Positions 17,983 through 26,802 of a stretch of DNA of 62,300 nucleotides are shown piece by piece. Each line of letters begins with the position of its first letter. Within the stretch, counting starts at the first letter, position 1. Source of the DNA: Anaerophaga thermohalophila DSM 12881 (lineage in GTDB: Bacteria; Bacteroidota; Bacteroidia; Bacteroidales; Marinilabiliaceae); NCBI RefSeq assembly GCF_000191885.1, contig NZ_AEWI01000043.1, positions 1-62,300 of the forward strand. Direction: 5' to 3'. The notes under the pieces are model-generated. The model had not been told where the DNA came from, made no database searches, and was given only the letters and a program-made list of their open reading frames with translations. Made by a program: the position numbers and the translations under genes.

Positions 17983-18030
17983 CAATCTAACAGTCTAACA
18001 GTCTAACAGTCTAACAGTCTAACAATCTAA
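17983..18030 (+). repeat. Six tandem octamers CARTCTAA abutting the def start
   Basis: Six 8-base units (CAATCTAA once, CAGTCTAA four times, CAATCTAA once) end 3 bases before the def ATG at 18034, so the repeat occupies the position where a ribosome binding site would be. A related octamer (AACAATCT) lies just before the glycosyltransferase at 26803. Confidence 0.95.
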
Positions 18031-18033
18031 CAA

Positions 18034-18591
18034 ATGATATATCCTGTAGTTGTATACGGGCATCCGATATTAAGAAAAGAAGCCGAAGACTTTTTGCCCG
18101 AAGAAAAAGAAGAACTCAAACAATTAATTGACGATATGTTTGAGACTATGTACAATGCAGATGGTGTTGGCCTGGCAGGTCCGCAAATAGGTCTTTCCAA
18201 GCGTATTTTTGTAATCGATGCAACCCCTTTGGCTGATGATTTTCCTGAACTGGCTAACTTCAGGAAAGTTTTTATTAATGCCCGAATACTTGAGCGTGCG
18301 GGTGATAAAGTTATTGATTACGAGGGGTGTTTGAGCCTTCCGGGAATAAGTGAAGAAGTATCACGACAGTCAAAAGTGAAAATCCGGTATCTGGATGCCG
18401 ATTTTAATGAACATGAAGAAATATATGAGGGTTGGTCAGCTCGTGTCATTCAACATGAATATGATCACATCCAGGGAATTTTATTTGTAGACCATCTGGC
18501 TGCATTGAAGAAGCGCCTCCTTAAAGCCAAACTGAACGCAATAAGCAAAGGAAAGGTGAATGTGAACTACAGAATAAAACTCCCAAAATAA
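18034..18591 (+). CDS. def: peptide deformylase
   Basis: This 185-residue metalloenzyme removes the N-formyl group from nascent proteins. All three motifs are present: GVGLAGPQIGLS (residues about 46-57), EGCLSLPGI with the metal Cys (about 108), and QHEYDHIQGILFVDH with the HExxH-type metal site in the variant HEYDH (about 148). Length is normal. It is transcribed with the ruvX side of the region. An octamer tandem repeat replaces any recognisable ribosome binding site directly upstream. Confidence 0.97.
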   Translation: MIYPVVVYGHPILRKEAEDFLPEEKEELKQLIDDMFETMYNADGVGLAGPQIGLSKRIFVIDATPLADDFPELANFRKVFINARILERAGDKVIDYEGCLSLPGISEEVSRQSKVKIRYLDADFNEHEEIYEGWSARVIQHEYDHIQGILFVDHLAALKKRLLKAKLNAISKGKVNVNYRIKLPK

Positions 18592-18631
18592 GCGGTTGAC
18601 ATCTGTGGCTTTAACAAACGATTGTTGGTGT

Positions 18632-20341
18632 TTATATCTGTTCTTTCAATAACTTATTCATCTTTAAGACTATAAAAGTCCTGAAACCCAAAAGGTTGTA
18701 ATCTATCGACAATTTGGAAGAGGCTCTGTCTTTTAAATAATTCTTTATTGAAACCGGAAGTATTTGTTTTAATAAGAGTTTTATAGAAAAAGGTTTAGCC
18801 TCATTGGATTTCTGATCGTCAGCTATTTTTAGGTTTTTAATGATCTGATTAAGAAATTCTTTCGAAAAAATTTCTTTGGCGAAATCCGATTCAAGTTCCT
18901 TTTTAATTAAGTCTACAATTCTTTTTTGTTTAACACTGTTGGGCAAAAGAGCTTCGGCGTGCCGGGTGGCGAAAGGCACTTTAGGGCTCATCGATTTGAC
19001 GATTTTCTTGTATAAAGTTTTGTTATTACGCAAATGATCGGGTAATTTTCTTGCTTGCAGAAGTATCTTTTTTGAAAGAAGGGGGTTGGCAATTTCCACA
19101 TAAGATAACTTGAGGTCGGAAAGAGCAGCCAGAGAAACAGGCTGGTGGAATTCATGATTAAGCCGGTCGGCCCACTGTTTAAGTGATTCGTTCTCTCTTT
19201 GCAGAAGATCATCAGGAATATCCTGCTCAGGAATATTGTATTTTCTGTATTCCTTCAGATTAGAATAATCAGAACACAAGCCAAGCCCGGGATAGAGTCT
19301 GGCTGTAAGCGTTGAAGACACTTCTTTCCCGCCAAAACCCTCGTCACCTCTGATAATGCCTTTGACACCACTTTCGAAAAGTGCCTTCCATATATAGAAT
19401 CCATCCATGTAAGCGGCAAAATTGTCGAGGCGACCTTCTCCGTTAATTAAAAATCGATGAAGAATTTTTTCAGTTGGTTCATCCGATAAGTTGGTATAAA
19501 AATACTGATGTGAGACATTGAATGTATCGGCCAGTTTTTTTGCTATATAAGCATCGTTTTTCCGCTGTTTCAATGATGATTTAAGGCCCCATGTAACAGT
19601 CTTCAGATTGTCCGTTTTACCTTTTTGCTTAAGAAAGCAGAGAATGCCCCGGCTGTCGTACCCTCCCGAAAGAGGAAGCACCCAATCAGAAAAATTAAAG
19701 TCAATGGAATTAAAAGTTGATTCCATTGTTTGTTTCAGTTTTTCTTCGTGAAATTTATTGTCTTTTTTGACTTCTTCAAATACTATGGGGTTTTGTTTTG
19801 TTTGAATACTCCAGTCATGCTTATTCAGAATAACAGCAGAATCGGGTGGTACCATATTTATTCTTTTGTCCCAGGAATATTGGGGCCCAATACATCCGGT
19901 AGCAAGCATCCAGGGAATGACTCTTTGATTAAAATCAAATCCGCCGATAAACAGGATTATAGCCCGCTGCGAGGTTGAAGCCACAAAGAGATCATCGTTT
20001 TTATAATACCAGATGGTTCGTGAAGCAACCGCATCAGTAACCAACTCACAAAAATCATCGTTGTTACGAATAATGGCGTACGAACCGTCGGGATGTTTCT
20101 CACCGGGAATATGCCAGTTATCTGCTTCTTCGAAAAGCATGCCCAGCATCAGGCTGTTGTCTTTGATGATCAGGGTGTCTTGCGGGTTGGTTATTCCATA
20201 AGCGACATTGGTGTTTGTCACCACTTTATGTGGTATGGGAGTTATATTGTCGGGCGTTATTTTGTCACAAACGGAATGCATTTTATGCTCGGTATCCCGG
20301 GGAAGTTCTTTTCGTGAGCATATCCAAATGGTTTTGGCCAT
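18632..20341 (-). CDS. asparagine synthase-like amidotransferase/ligase, no catalytic Cys
   Basis: This 569-residue protein has an N-terminal region resembling the Ntn glutaminase layout (HPDGSYAIIRNNDDFC, DLFVASTSQRAI) but starts MAKTIWICS. There is no Cys2, so it probably cannot hydrolyse glutamine. The C-terminal asparagine-synthase domain has the PP-loop PLSGGYDSRG (residues about 217-226), RGDEGFGGKE and a helical tail. The family adenylates a carboxylate for amide or ester formation. It faces the polysaccharide locus from outside, on the opposite strand, and converges with def. Together with the proteins at 31306 and 44582 it is one of three Asn-synthase-like proteins here. Its substrate is unknown. 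Codon use is more AT-rich than the housekeeping genes before it. Confidence 0.8.
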   Translation of the reverse strand: MAKTIWICSRKELPRDTEHKMHSVCDKITPDNITPIPHKVVTNTNVAYGITNPQDTLIIKDNSLMLGMLFEEADNWHIPGEKHPDGSYAIIRNNDDFCELVTDAVASRTIWYYKNDDLFVASTSQRAIILFIGGFDFNQRVIPWMLATGCIGPQYSWDKRINMVPPDSAVILNKHDWSIQTKQNPIVFEEVKKDNKFHEEKLKQTMESTFNSIDFNFSDWVLPLSGGYDSRGILCFLKQKGKTDNLKTVTWGLKSSLKQRKNDAYIAKKLADTFNVSHQYFYTNLSDEPTEKILHRFLINGEGRLDNFAAYMDGFYIWKALFESGVKGIIRGDEGFGGKEVSSTLTARLYPGLGLCSDYSNLKEYRKYNIPEQDIPDDLLQRENESLKQWADRLNHEFHQPVSLAALSDLKLSYVEIANPLLSKKILLQARKLPDHLRNNKTLYKKIVKSMSPKVPFATRHAEALLPNSVKQKRIVDLIKKELESDFAKEIFSKEFLNQIIKNLKIADDQKSNEAKPFSIKLLLKQILPVSIKNYLKDRASSKLSIDYNLLGFRTFIVLKMNKLLKEQI

Positions 20342-20746
20342 AATTTTTGATTTTTAGTTAGAAATTTCTGATATCCTGAATGGAAAAACTTCAACAACGT
20401 GGTGAAACTTTACAGTAAACATTTTACCACATTATCGCTGCATGTCATCAGAACATCTTATATAAACAGGTAAAAAATAAAACAACCATTTATAAATGGC
20501 AATGAAAAATTGATCAAATGCCGGGTTGTTTATGTGTATGTAATTCGGGGAGGTTTATCCATTATTAAAAAGCCTTCACCCTGTGTAGTCCTTAATTTGT
20601 CAAATGCCATGTTTAGCCGAAAGAGCTTGATATTTCCCGTTTCATTTTATATAACTGTTTGCAGGTTAGTGTCTAAAAGAAGATGTTGATACACTTTTAT
20701 TCATGTTTTCGGGAGTGTTTAGCGAGAACCGTCGATAAAAAACAAA
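20342..20746. other. Divergent spacer upstream of the polysaccharide operon
   Basis: About 400 AT-rich bases between two divergent genes. I see no gene, no RNA and no convincing member of the three repeat families. The wza-type promoter begins at its right edge. Confidence 0.6.
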
Positions 20747-20778
20747 TTGACATTCTCCTTTTACTTGCTCTAATTTTG
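20747..20778 (+). promoter_or_regulatory. Promoter of the polysaccharide export operon
   Basis: TTG (20747-20749), a 21-base spacer and TAATTTTG (20771-20778) fit the Bacteroidota consensus. Start near 20785 leaves about 17 bases before the ATG at 20802. Confidence 0.6.
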
Positions 20779-20801
20779 CTTGAAAACATAAGGTAAACAG
20801 T

Positions 20802-21572
20802 ATGTGGAGAATAATCATATTCAGTTTGATTCTGGCGCTTTTGTCGGGATGTATGACCAGACGCAGAATGGTTTATGTTCAGGACGAGGGTAAGAAAAAG
20901 GATCTTGGTGTAGAGTTTCTGAATGAACAAGAACGGGCTCTTGTGCAGACCTTTGATGAGTTGTACGTCCATGTCAGCAGTTTCAGTGAAGAAAACCCCG
21001 AAATGCTTTCGGGTGGCGAAGGAAGGATAGGCGGAAGAACCAGTACCGATTATTCATTGATATCCTATCAGGTTGATGAAAACGGGGATATTGATCTGCC
21101 CTTGTTAGGAAAGACGCATGTGGCCGGAAAAAACGTTGATGAGGTAGCCGCTCAAATACGGGAAGAGTTGAAAAGTTATTTTTATTCCCCTTCGGTAAAG
21201 GTGTCATTTGTAAATAAAAATGTGACAGTTATCGGCATGGTTGAGAACCCGGGACGGTATTTTTATTCGGGGGAGAACATCAATATTTTCCAGGCATTGG
21301 GCCTGGCCGGCGATATTCAGGAATATGGCGACAGGGAAAAGGTTGTTATTTTAAGGGAGAGTAACGGGCGAATAAGAAAAAACTCTGTTGACCTGACCGA
21401 TAAACGTTTGTTCATTTCTGATTTTTACTATCTCAAGTCGGGAGATATTGTTTATGTGGAACCCTTGAACAGGAGGATATGGGGCATCGACCAGGTACCT
21501 TTCTCACTTATTCTGTCTGCCGCAACAACTTCATTGTTAATCTTTGATTACATAAGGAGGAATGATTTATGA
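20802..21572 (+). CDS. Wza-like polysaccharide export lipoprotein
   Basis: This 256-residue protein has a lipoprotein signal (MWRIIIFSLILALLSGC, lipobox LLSGC). The Poly_export domain runs from about residue 80 (YQVDENGDIDLPLLGKTHV) and is followed by an SLBB-type domain (VTVIGMVENPGRYFYSGEN). A C-terminal hydrophobic helix (SLILSAATTSLLIFDYI) precedes RRNDL. It would form the outer-membrane channel for the polymer, working with the Wzc-like protein encoded next. The stop overlaps the next start as ATGA, so translation is coupled. The single SLBB and C-terminal helix fit Bacteroidota exporters. Confidence 0.93.
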   Translation: MWRIIIFSLILALLSGCMTRRRMVYVQDEGKKKDLGVEFLNEQERALVQTFDELYVHVSSFSEENPEMLSGGEGRIGGRTSTDYSLISYQVDENGDIDLPLLGKTHVAGKNVDEVAAQIREELKSYFYSPSVKVSFVNKNVTVIGMVENPGRYFYSGENINIFQALGLAGDIQEYGDREKVVILRESNGRIRKNSVDLTDKRLFISDFYYLKSGDIVYVEPLNRRIWGIDQVPFSLILSAATTSLLIFDYIRRNDL

Positions 21573-23917
21573 TTCAAAAGAACCAGGTTTCCGATGATGT
21601 GAGAAGTGTATTTCGTCGTCTTGTAAAATATTGGAAGTTATATCCTTTTTTTCTGATATTATTTATTGGGCTGGCTTTTTTTTACATAAGGACCAAGCCC
21701 GGCATACATGAGCTTAGTGCAAAGCTGGTGGTTCATGTGCGTGAAAGAGGCGTACAGGATCCGTCATCTTTTATCCCGGGTTCTGAATTATTTGCCGGAC
21801 GCAACAATTTTGAGAACAGTTTACTCACCATTCAGGCTTCACCTATCATCCGGGAAGCCATTTCCAGGTTCAACAGCCGGGTGGAATATTACAAGGTTAA
21901 TTTTTTTGATGATGTGGAGCTCTATAATTCCAGTCCTTTTAATGTAGTAATGGACGGCGCAGTGCCTCAGCTTGTCGGGGTGCCTATTCAGTTGGAGGTG
22001 CTGTCAAAAGACCGGTACCGTTTGTCTGTTGAAAAAGGAAGTGGAGGTGTTTATGACTTTTTGAATCAGTCGTTTACCAGAAAAGTGGAAAACCTTGAGT
22101 TTTCGGCAGTGGGAGAGTTCGGTAAGCCGTTGGAAAGTGATTATTTTAAATTTACTATATTCTGGGAAGAAGAAGCGGTACCGGAAGATGAGAATCTGTT
22201 TAAGTTTCAGATATTGACGGATGATCAGCTCGTGGCTGCTTACAAAGACCGGTTAATACTGGAACCTGCCAATCTTAACGGCACTGTGATTAATGTTAGT
22301 TTCAGAACGGGAAACACCAGTAAAGGAATGGATTTTCTCCAGGCCTTTCTGGAAACGGTTATTGAAAATAACCTTGAGCGGAAAAACCATATTGCCAATT
22401 CTACCATCGATTACATCGACAAACTGCTTGAATCGGTTTCTGATTCTTTGAGACGGGCAGAACGTACACTTCAGCGTTATCAGTCGGCCCGCGACGTGAT
22501 GGACGTTAGCCAAAGCGCTGAACGACTCTATAATGAGTTGTCGCGGGTTAAAGAGCAACAACAGGAATATGAATCCCAGGTAGACTACCTTCGGTATTTG
22601 TCAGAACAGATTTCTCAGGATGATGATTATACAGAGTATTCCATGTCGGCCATTATGGCTTTGAATAATAATTCCCTGAGCATTCTTATGGAAGAGTATA
22701 TTGGACTTGTCGGTCAGCGTACCCGCCTGATAGAAAACCAGCAAACCAAAAGTCCATTACTAAGTCAGGTGGAAGCCAGGATCAGCAATTTGAGGCGAAC
22801 CATCCGTGAGAATGTCAGATATTCATTGAACATTGCCGGGCAAAACCTACGAAAAGCTGAAACACGGTTGGCCAATATAGAACAACAGATCAAGCAGTTG
22901 CCCGAAACACAAAGAAATTTGCAAACGTTTCGGCGCGATTTCAGACTCAATGACGAAACTTATACTTACCTGATGCAGAAAAAAGCTGAGGCTCAAATTG
23001 CGAGGGCTTCAAATTTGCCGGATTATGAGGTGTTCGATCCGCCTTCATATTCGCAACTTGTGAGCCCCAGGGCAAAAAGAATTACAGGTTTTGCCATTTT
23101 TCTGGCATTGTTTTTTTCAACGTTTACTGCTTTGGCATACGATAACGCTTTTGGTAAGGTTAAGGATGAAAAAGATTTTGCCGGTATGGATGGCGTTCAT
23201 TATGTTGGGGAGGTTCTTCATACCCGGTCGCTTAAAAAAATGACAGGCAACAATCAGTTTACCCCTCAGGCCGAGTCGATTCGGACTTTGAGGAGTAATT
23301 TACTGGCATTTTGCAAGGGTGGCCTTCCACATTCCGGCAAATCGCAGCTCATCTTGATTTCTTCTTCCGTGCAGGGGGAAGGCAAAACATTTACATCGTT
23401 TTTTCTTTCACGCTCGCTGGCCGGTCTCAATAAACCAACGCTTCTTATGGAGCTTGACCTCAGGCGTCCTCGTCTTGTGCAAAATTACGCACCTGACTTA
23501 AAGAACAAGGCTGGACTGGTTGATTACGTGAATGGGGATATTGATCTGAAGAGTGTAATCTATCATTCATCAGAAGAAGGCTTTTATATTATTCCCGCAG
23601 GGAGTATGTCCTCCAATCCCAGTGAAATATTGGAGTCTGATAAATTCAGGGAGATGCTCGAAGAGGTCAGGAAACATTTCGATTTTGTGGTACTTGACTC
23701 AGCTCCGCTTATTGTAGCTGATACAAGGGCCACTATACCACTGGCCGATACTGTTTTGATGGTGACTCGTGCAGGATATACACCACTGCATGTATTGAAA
23801 AAGACCATTTCTAATATGAAAGAGTTTAAGGCCGAAAGGGTAGGACTTGTATTAAATGATGTTTCAATGGGGCTGAACCGGCGATATTATAACTACAAGT
23901 ATGGTTACAGAAAATAA
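21569..23917 (+). CDS. Wzc-like chain-length/tyrosine autokinase
   Basis: This 782-residue inner-membrane protein has a first membrane helix near residues 28-48 (YPFFLILFIGLAFFYI), a large periplasmic Wzz/GNVR region with coiled coil (about 290-480), a second helix near 508-530 (ITGFAIFLALFFSTFTALA) and a cytoplasmic BY-kinase domain. The kinase has Walker A SSSVQGEGKT, Walker A' LLMELDLRRPRL and Walker B FVVLDSAPLIV. The C-terminus ends YYNYKYGYRK, the Tyr cluster expected for autophosphorylation. It controls polymerisation and export with the Wza-like lipoprotein. It overlaps the start of the next gene by 17 bases. Confidence 0.94.
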   Translation: MIQKNQVSDDVRSVFRRLVKYWKLYPFFLILFIGLAFFYIRTKPGIHELSAKLVVHVRERGVQDPSSFIPGSELFAGRNNFENSLLTIQASPIIREAISRFNSRVEYYKVNFFDDVELYNSSPFNVVMDGAVPQLVGVPIQLEVLSKDRYRLSVEKGSGGVYDFLNQSFTRKVENLEFSAVGEFGKPLESDYFKFTIFWEEEAVPEDENLFKFQILTDDQLVAAYKDRLILEPANLNGTVINVSFRTGNTSKGMDFLQAFLETVIENNLERKNHIANSTIDYIDKLLESVSDSLRRAERTLQRYQSARDVMDVSQSAERLYNELSRVKEQQQEYESQVDYLRYLSEQISQDDDYTEYSMSAIMALNNNSLSILMEEYIGLVGQRTRLIENQQTKSPLLSQVEARISNLRRTIRENVRYSLNIAGQNLRKAETRLANIEQQIKQLPETQRNLQTFRRDFRLNDETYTYLMQKKAEAQIARASNLPDYEVFDPPSYSQLVSPRAKRITGFAIFLALFFSTFTALAYDNAFGKVKDEKDFAGMDGVHYVGEVLHTRSLKKMTGNNQFTPQAESIRTLRSNLLAFCKGGLPHSGKSQLILISSSVQGEGKTFTSFFLSRSLAGLNKPTLLMELDLRRPRLVQNYAPDLKNKAGLVDYVNGDIDLKSVIYHSSEEGFYIIPAGSMSSNPSEILESDKFREMLEEVRKHFDFVVLDSAPLIVADTRATIPLADTVLMVTRAGYTPLHVLKKTISNMKEFKAERVGLVLNDVSMGLNRRYYNYKYGYRK

Positions 23918-25151
23918 TAATATATATTCTTTTCATTTCTGGGCCCATTGGTATTTTATTGCGCTTGTACTCTCGCCTTTGATTTGTTTTGTGGATTATT
24001 ATTCTATAGATCAGGGGTTTGGTCGTTTATTTGGTAGTACAATTGTTTTTTTTGCTTTGATGTTGTTTATTGCCCGCGGGACAGAGAATGTAGTTTTCCG
24101 GAATTACTTGTCGGCCGGTATAATTCTGGCACTTTATTACACAACATGGGACCTTGTTTTGTGGCAGGATACGATTGCCCGGAAGGGAATTTTTTATGAA
24201 TTTTTTCTGAATCGGACACTTCAAACGGTTGCCGTATTGTTTGTCGTGGATAACCTGACTTTTTCGGATAAGCTGATGGATGTGTTGGTACGGCTGATGA
24301 AAGGGCTGATTGTGCTGGGTGCAATAGTATCGCTGTTACAAGTTGTTTATGACCCTTTCTTTTTTACGCCGGAAAAATTTCGGGAATCGATGTTGCATTA
24401 CGATTGGGGAACCAACGTTTTGCATGTGAGAAGGTTGTCGGTTTTTGGCTTTACCGATGTAAATGACGTGGGCTTGTCTTTTTTACCGATGGTTGCCCTG
24501 ATTACCGGTTACGAAATCAAGGAGCGTGACAGAATACCGGTTTTAATACTGATACTGGCATTTTTTATTGCAGTAGTAAATAATTCAAGATATATACAGT
24601 TGGGATTTTTTGTAGCAGCAGCCCCGGTCTTATTTTACCAGAAAAGAGTTTTAAGAAATTTGCTGGTCGCCGCAGTCGGATTGGTTGTAATGGTTTTATT
24701 TATGGGGGTTGTGCTGCAAATCATCGGATATGATGTTTCTCAGTATGTTGAGGAACGTTTACTTGATGAATCGGGAGGAACCCGTATTCTGGCTTTTGAA
24801 ATATTTATGAGGTTTTTCCCTGATAATCCTTTTTTCGGGACGGGCCGGCACCTCACTGATGATGTGATTGTAGCCTTAGCCAACCGTTCATCCCAGATTC
24901 ATGTCGGATATCTTTCCCATTTGTTTTCTTATGGGCTTGTCGGCACGTTTCTGGCGTTTCTTTTTTGGGGGTTAATTACCCGGAGGTTGTGGCTGGTGGC
25001 CAAAAAAACGGGATTTTATGGTAGTTTTTTCGGATTTATGGTGTTCTGGTGGGCCAACGTAACGATGGTTTATTACTGGGTATTTACGTTTGGGCTCATT
25101 TTGTGTTATTTGTTTGCATCTTATTATGACTCAAAAGAGGAATCTGTTTGA
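23901..25151 (+). CDS. Wzy-like O-antigen/capsule polymerase
   Basis: This 416-residue integral membrane protein has about ten hydrophobic helices and a long periplasmic loop (roughly residues 140-190). A late RILAFEIFMRFFPDNPFFGTGRH motif resembles the conserved block of O-antigen ligase/polymerase (Wzy_C) proteins. It would polymerise lipid-linked repeat units on the periplasmic face. The start lies inside the Wzc-like gene and its end overlaps the flippase gene, so the four genes from 20802 are tightly packed. Polymerases are poorly conserved, so the exact linkage cannot be read. Confidence 0.85.
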   Translation: MVTENNNIYSFHFWAHWYFIALVLSPLICFVDYYSIDQGFGRLFGSTIVFFALMLFIARGTENVVFRNYLSAGIILALYYTTWDLVLWQDTIARKGIFYEFFLNRTLQTVAVLFVVDNLTFSDKLMDVLVRLMKGLIVLGAIVSLLQVVYDPFFFTPEKFRESMLHYDWGTNVLHVRRLSVFGFTDVNDVGLSFLPMVALITGYEIKERDRIPVLILILAFFIAVVNNSRYIQLGFFVAAAPVLFYQKRVLRNLLVAAVGLVVMVLFMGVVLQIIGYDVSQYVEERLLDESGGTRILAFEIFMRFFPDNPFFGTGRHLTDDVIVALANRSSQIHVGYLSHLFSYGLVGTFLAFLFWGLITRRLWLVAKKTGFYGSFFGFMVFWWANVTMVYYWVFTFGLILCYLFASYYDSKEESV

Positions 25152-26508
25152 AATACTTAAACGGCGATTTCTGAAATCGGATACCAAGCGAGGTGAAGGA
25201 TTGAAGAAGAATATTCTGGGACTTCTTGCACTGAGAGGACTTGATGTGGGAGTCAGTTATCTTCGCTTTCCTTTGACACTGAAGTTTCTCGGCACCGAAC
25301 TTCACGGCGTTTGGCTCACGCTGGGAGGAATAATTAACTGGTTTGGCTTTTTTAATGTTGGTCTGGGGACAGGCTTGCGTAATAAACTGGCCGAAGCTCT
25401 TGCTCAGGGTGAAATCTCTTTGGCACGAAGTTACGTTAGCTCAACTTATGCCATAATCAGTATAATTAGCTCAGTTTTGCTGGTTTTATTGATGATCAGT
25501 GTTTATACATTGGACTGGCCTGCGATTGTAGCTGTTTCGGATAGTTACGAAAGTATGCTTATTTCAACCCTTTTGATTGTCTTTTCTTTCTTTACGATTC
25601 GGTTTGTTCTGAAACTGGTTGGTATTATTTTGGTGGCTGATCAAAGACCAGCTTTAAGTCAGCTTTTACGTTCCATTTCCAGTGTTTTGTTTTTCATAGG
25701 GATATGGTTTGCACTGAAATACCGGATCATGTATGGAAACCTGGTTGTTGTTGGTGTGTTGTCAAGTGGTTCGGTTTTGTTGGTTCAGGCTGTGGCTTCT
25801 ATAATTTTGTTTTCGGGCAGGTACAGGCATATCAGGCCATCTGTAAAATATGTCGACTGGCGAAAATTCAGGAGCCTTGCATCTATCGGTATTCAGTTCT
25901 TTATCGTTCAGATATCGGTTATTGTGATGTTTTCGACCGATAATATCATCATTGCCCAGCTTACCGGTCCGGCTGATGTTGTTCCCTATAACGTGGCACG
26001 AAAATATTTTGGCATTGTAGAGATGTTGTTCATGATTGTGCTTGAACCATTCTGGTCGGCATTCACCCAGGCTTTTGTAAAAAAGGAATTCAGATGGATT
26101 CGGAAATCCATCAACCAGTTGCTTATACTTTGGGGTATTTCCGTAGTCGGAAGTCTTATTATGCTGGCACTTTCGGGATGGGTTTATGACATCTGGATAG
26201 GGGAAATGGTTGCGGTTCCGTTTCATCTTTCGGTATTGATGATGTTGTTTTTTATGATAAAAACCTGGAATAATGTTTTTGTATATCTCATTAATGGAGT
26301 GGGGAAGATACGTTTACAGCTCTACATGTCGATTGTTATCACGGTAATAAACATTCCGTTATCGATATTTTTTGCCAAATATCTTGAGATGGGGTCGGGA
26401 GGTGTCATCCTTGGAACGATTGCCTGCCTGGCTTTTGGTGCAGTATTGCACCCGGTTCAATATAAAAAGATCATCAACGGAACGGCCCGGGGAATATGGG
26501 ATAAGTGA
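25126..26508 (+). CDS. Wzx-like polysaccharide flippase (MATE/MVF superfamily)
   Basis: I chose ATG 25126 (MTQKRNLFEILKRRF), giving 460 residues; an in-frame ATG 36 bases earlier lies deeper inside the polymerase gene. About twelve membrane helices and the N-terminal LLALRGLDVGVSYLRFPLTL segment are typical of polysaccharide transporters that flip undecaprenyl-linked repeat units. It overlaps the polymerase end by 26 bases. It completes the set export-kinase-polymerase-flippase needed for a Wzx/Wzy pathway. After its stop comes a repeat-rich spacer, so this is probably the last gene of the first transcription unit. Confidence 0.9.
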   Translation: MTQKRNLFEILKRRFLKSDTKRGEGLKKNILGLLALRGLDVGVSYLRFPLTLKFLGTELHGVWLTLGGIINWFGFFNVGLGTGLRNKLAEALAQGEISLARSYVSSTYAIISIISSVLLVLLMISVYTLDWPAIVAVSDSYESMLISTLLIVFSFFTIRFVLKLVGIILVADQRPALSQLLRSISSVLFFIGIWFALKYRIMYGNLVVVGVLSSGSVLLVQAVASIILFSGRYRHIRPSVKYVDWRKFRSLASIGIQFFIVQISVIVMFSTDNIIIAQLTGPADVVPYNVARKYFGIVEMLFMIVLEPFWSAFTQAFVKKEFRWIRKSINQLLILWGISVVGSLIMLALSGWVYDIWIGEMVAVPFHLSVLMMLFFMIKTWNNVFVYLINGVGKIRLQLYMSIVITVINIPLSIFFAKYLEMGSGGVILGTIACLAFGAVLHPVQYKKIINGTARGIWDK

Positions 26509-26546
26509 TTTAGTCATGAGCATGGAGCAGTGAGCATGGGACTGAA

Positions 26547-26720
26547 CCCTTCCAGTGGTTTCCGACACTGGAAGTGATGGAAGGGAAGGATATGAGTACA
26601 GAGGTATAGAGATACAAGGTCCTCCTAAAGAGGGAAACTATGTGGCTAAAATAAAGCGGCATAACCAAAGGACTAACGAAAAATCCTCTTCCAGTGGCCT
26701 TTGATACTGGAAGTGGTGAA
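26547..26720. repeat. Two short palindromes of CTTCCAGTG type
   Basis: CCCTTCCAGTGG...CACTGGAAGTG lies at 26547-26585 and CTCTTCCAGTGG...TACTGGAAGTGG at 26686-26720. Each forms an 8- to 10-pair stem with a small loop. They lie downstream of the flippase gene and could act as transcript-end hairpins; neither has a proper T run. Confidence 0.7.
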
Positions 26721-26723
26721 AGA

Positions 26724-26796
26724 AATATCTAATATCTAATATCTAATATCTAATATCTAATATCTAATATCTAATAATCTAACAATCTAACAATCT
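26724..26796 (+). repeat. Tandem repeats AATATCT x7 then AAYAATCT x3 before a glycosyltransferase start
   Basis: Seven exact 7-base units (26724-26772) are followed by AATAATCT and two AACAATCT octamers, ending 6 bases before the ATG at 26803. As with def, a slippage-prone repeat occupies the ribosome-binding region. Copy-number change could alter promoter or leader spacing. Confidence 0.95.
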
Positions 26797-26802
26797 ATTA
26801 TA

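Noticed and set aside
17983..18030. CRISPR-like array
   Set aside because: Octamer tandem repeat with no spacers.
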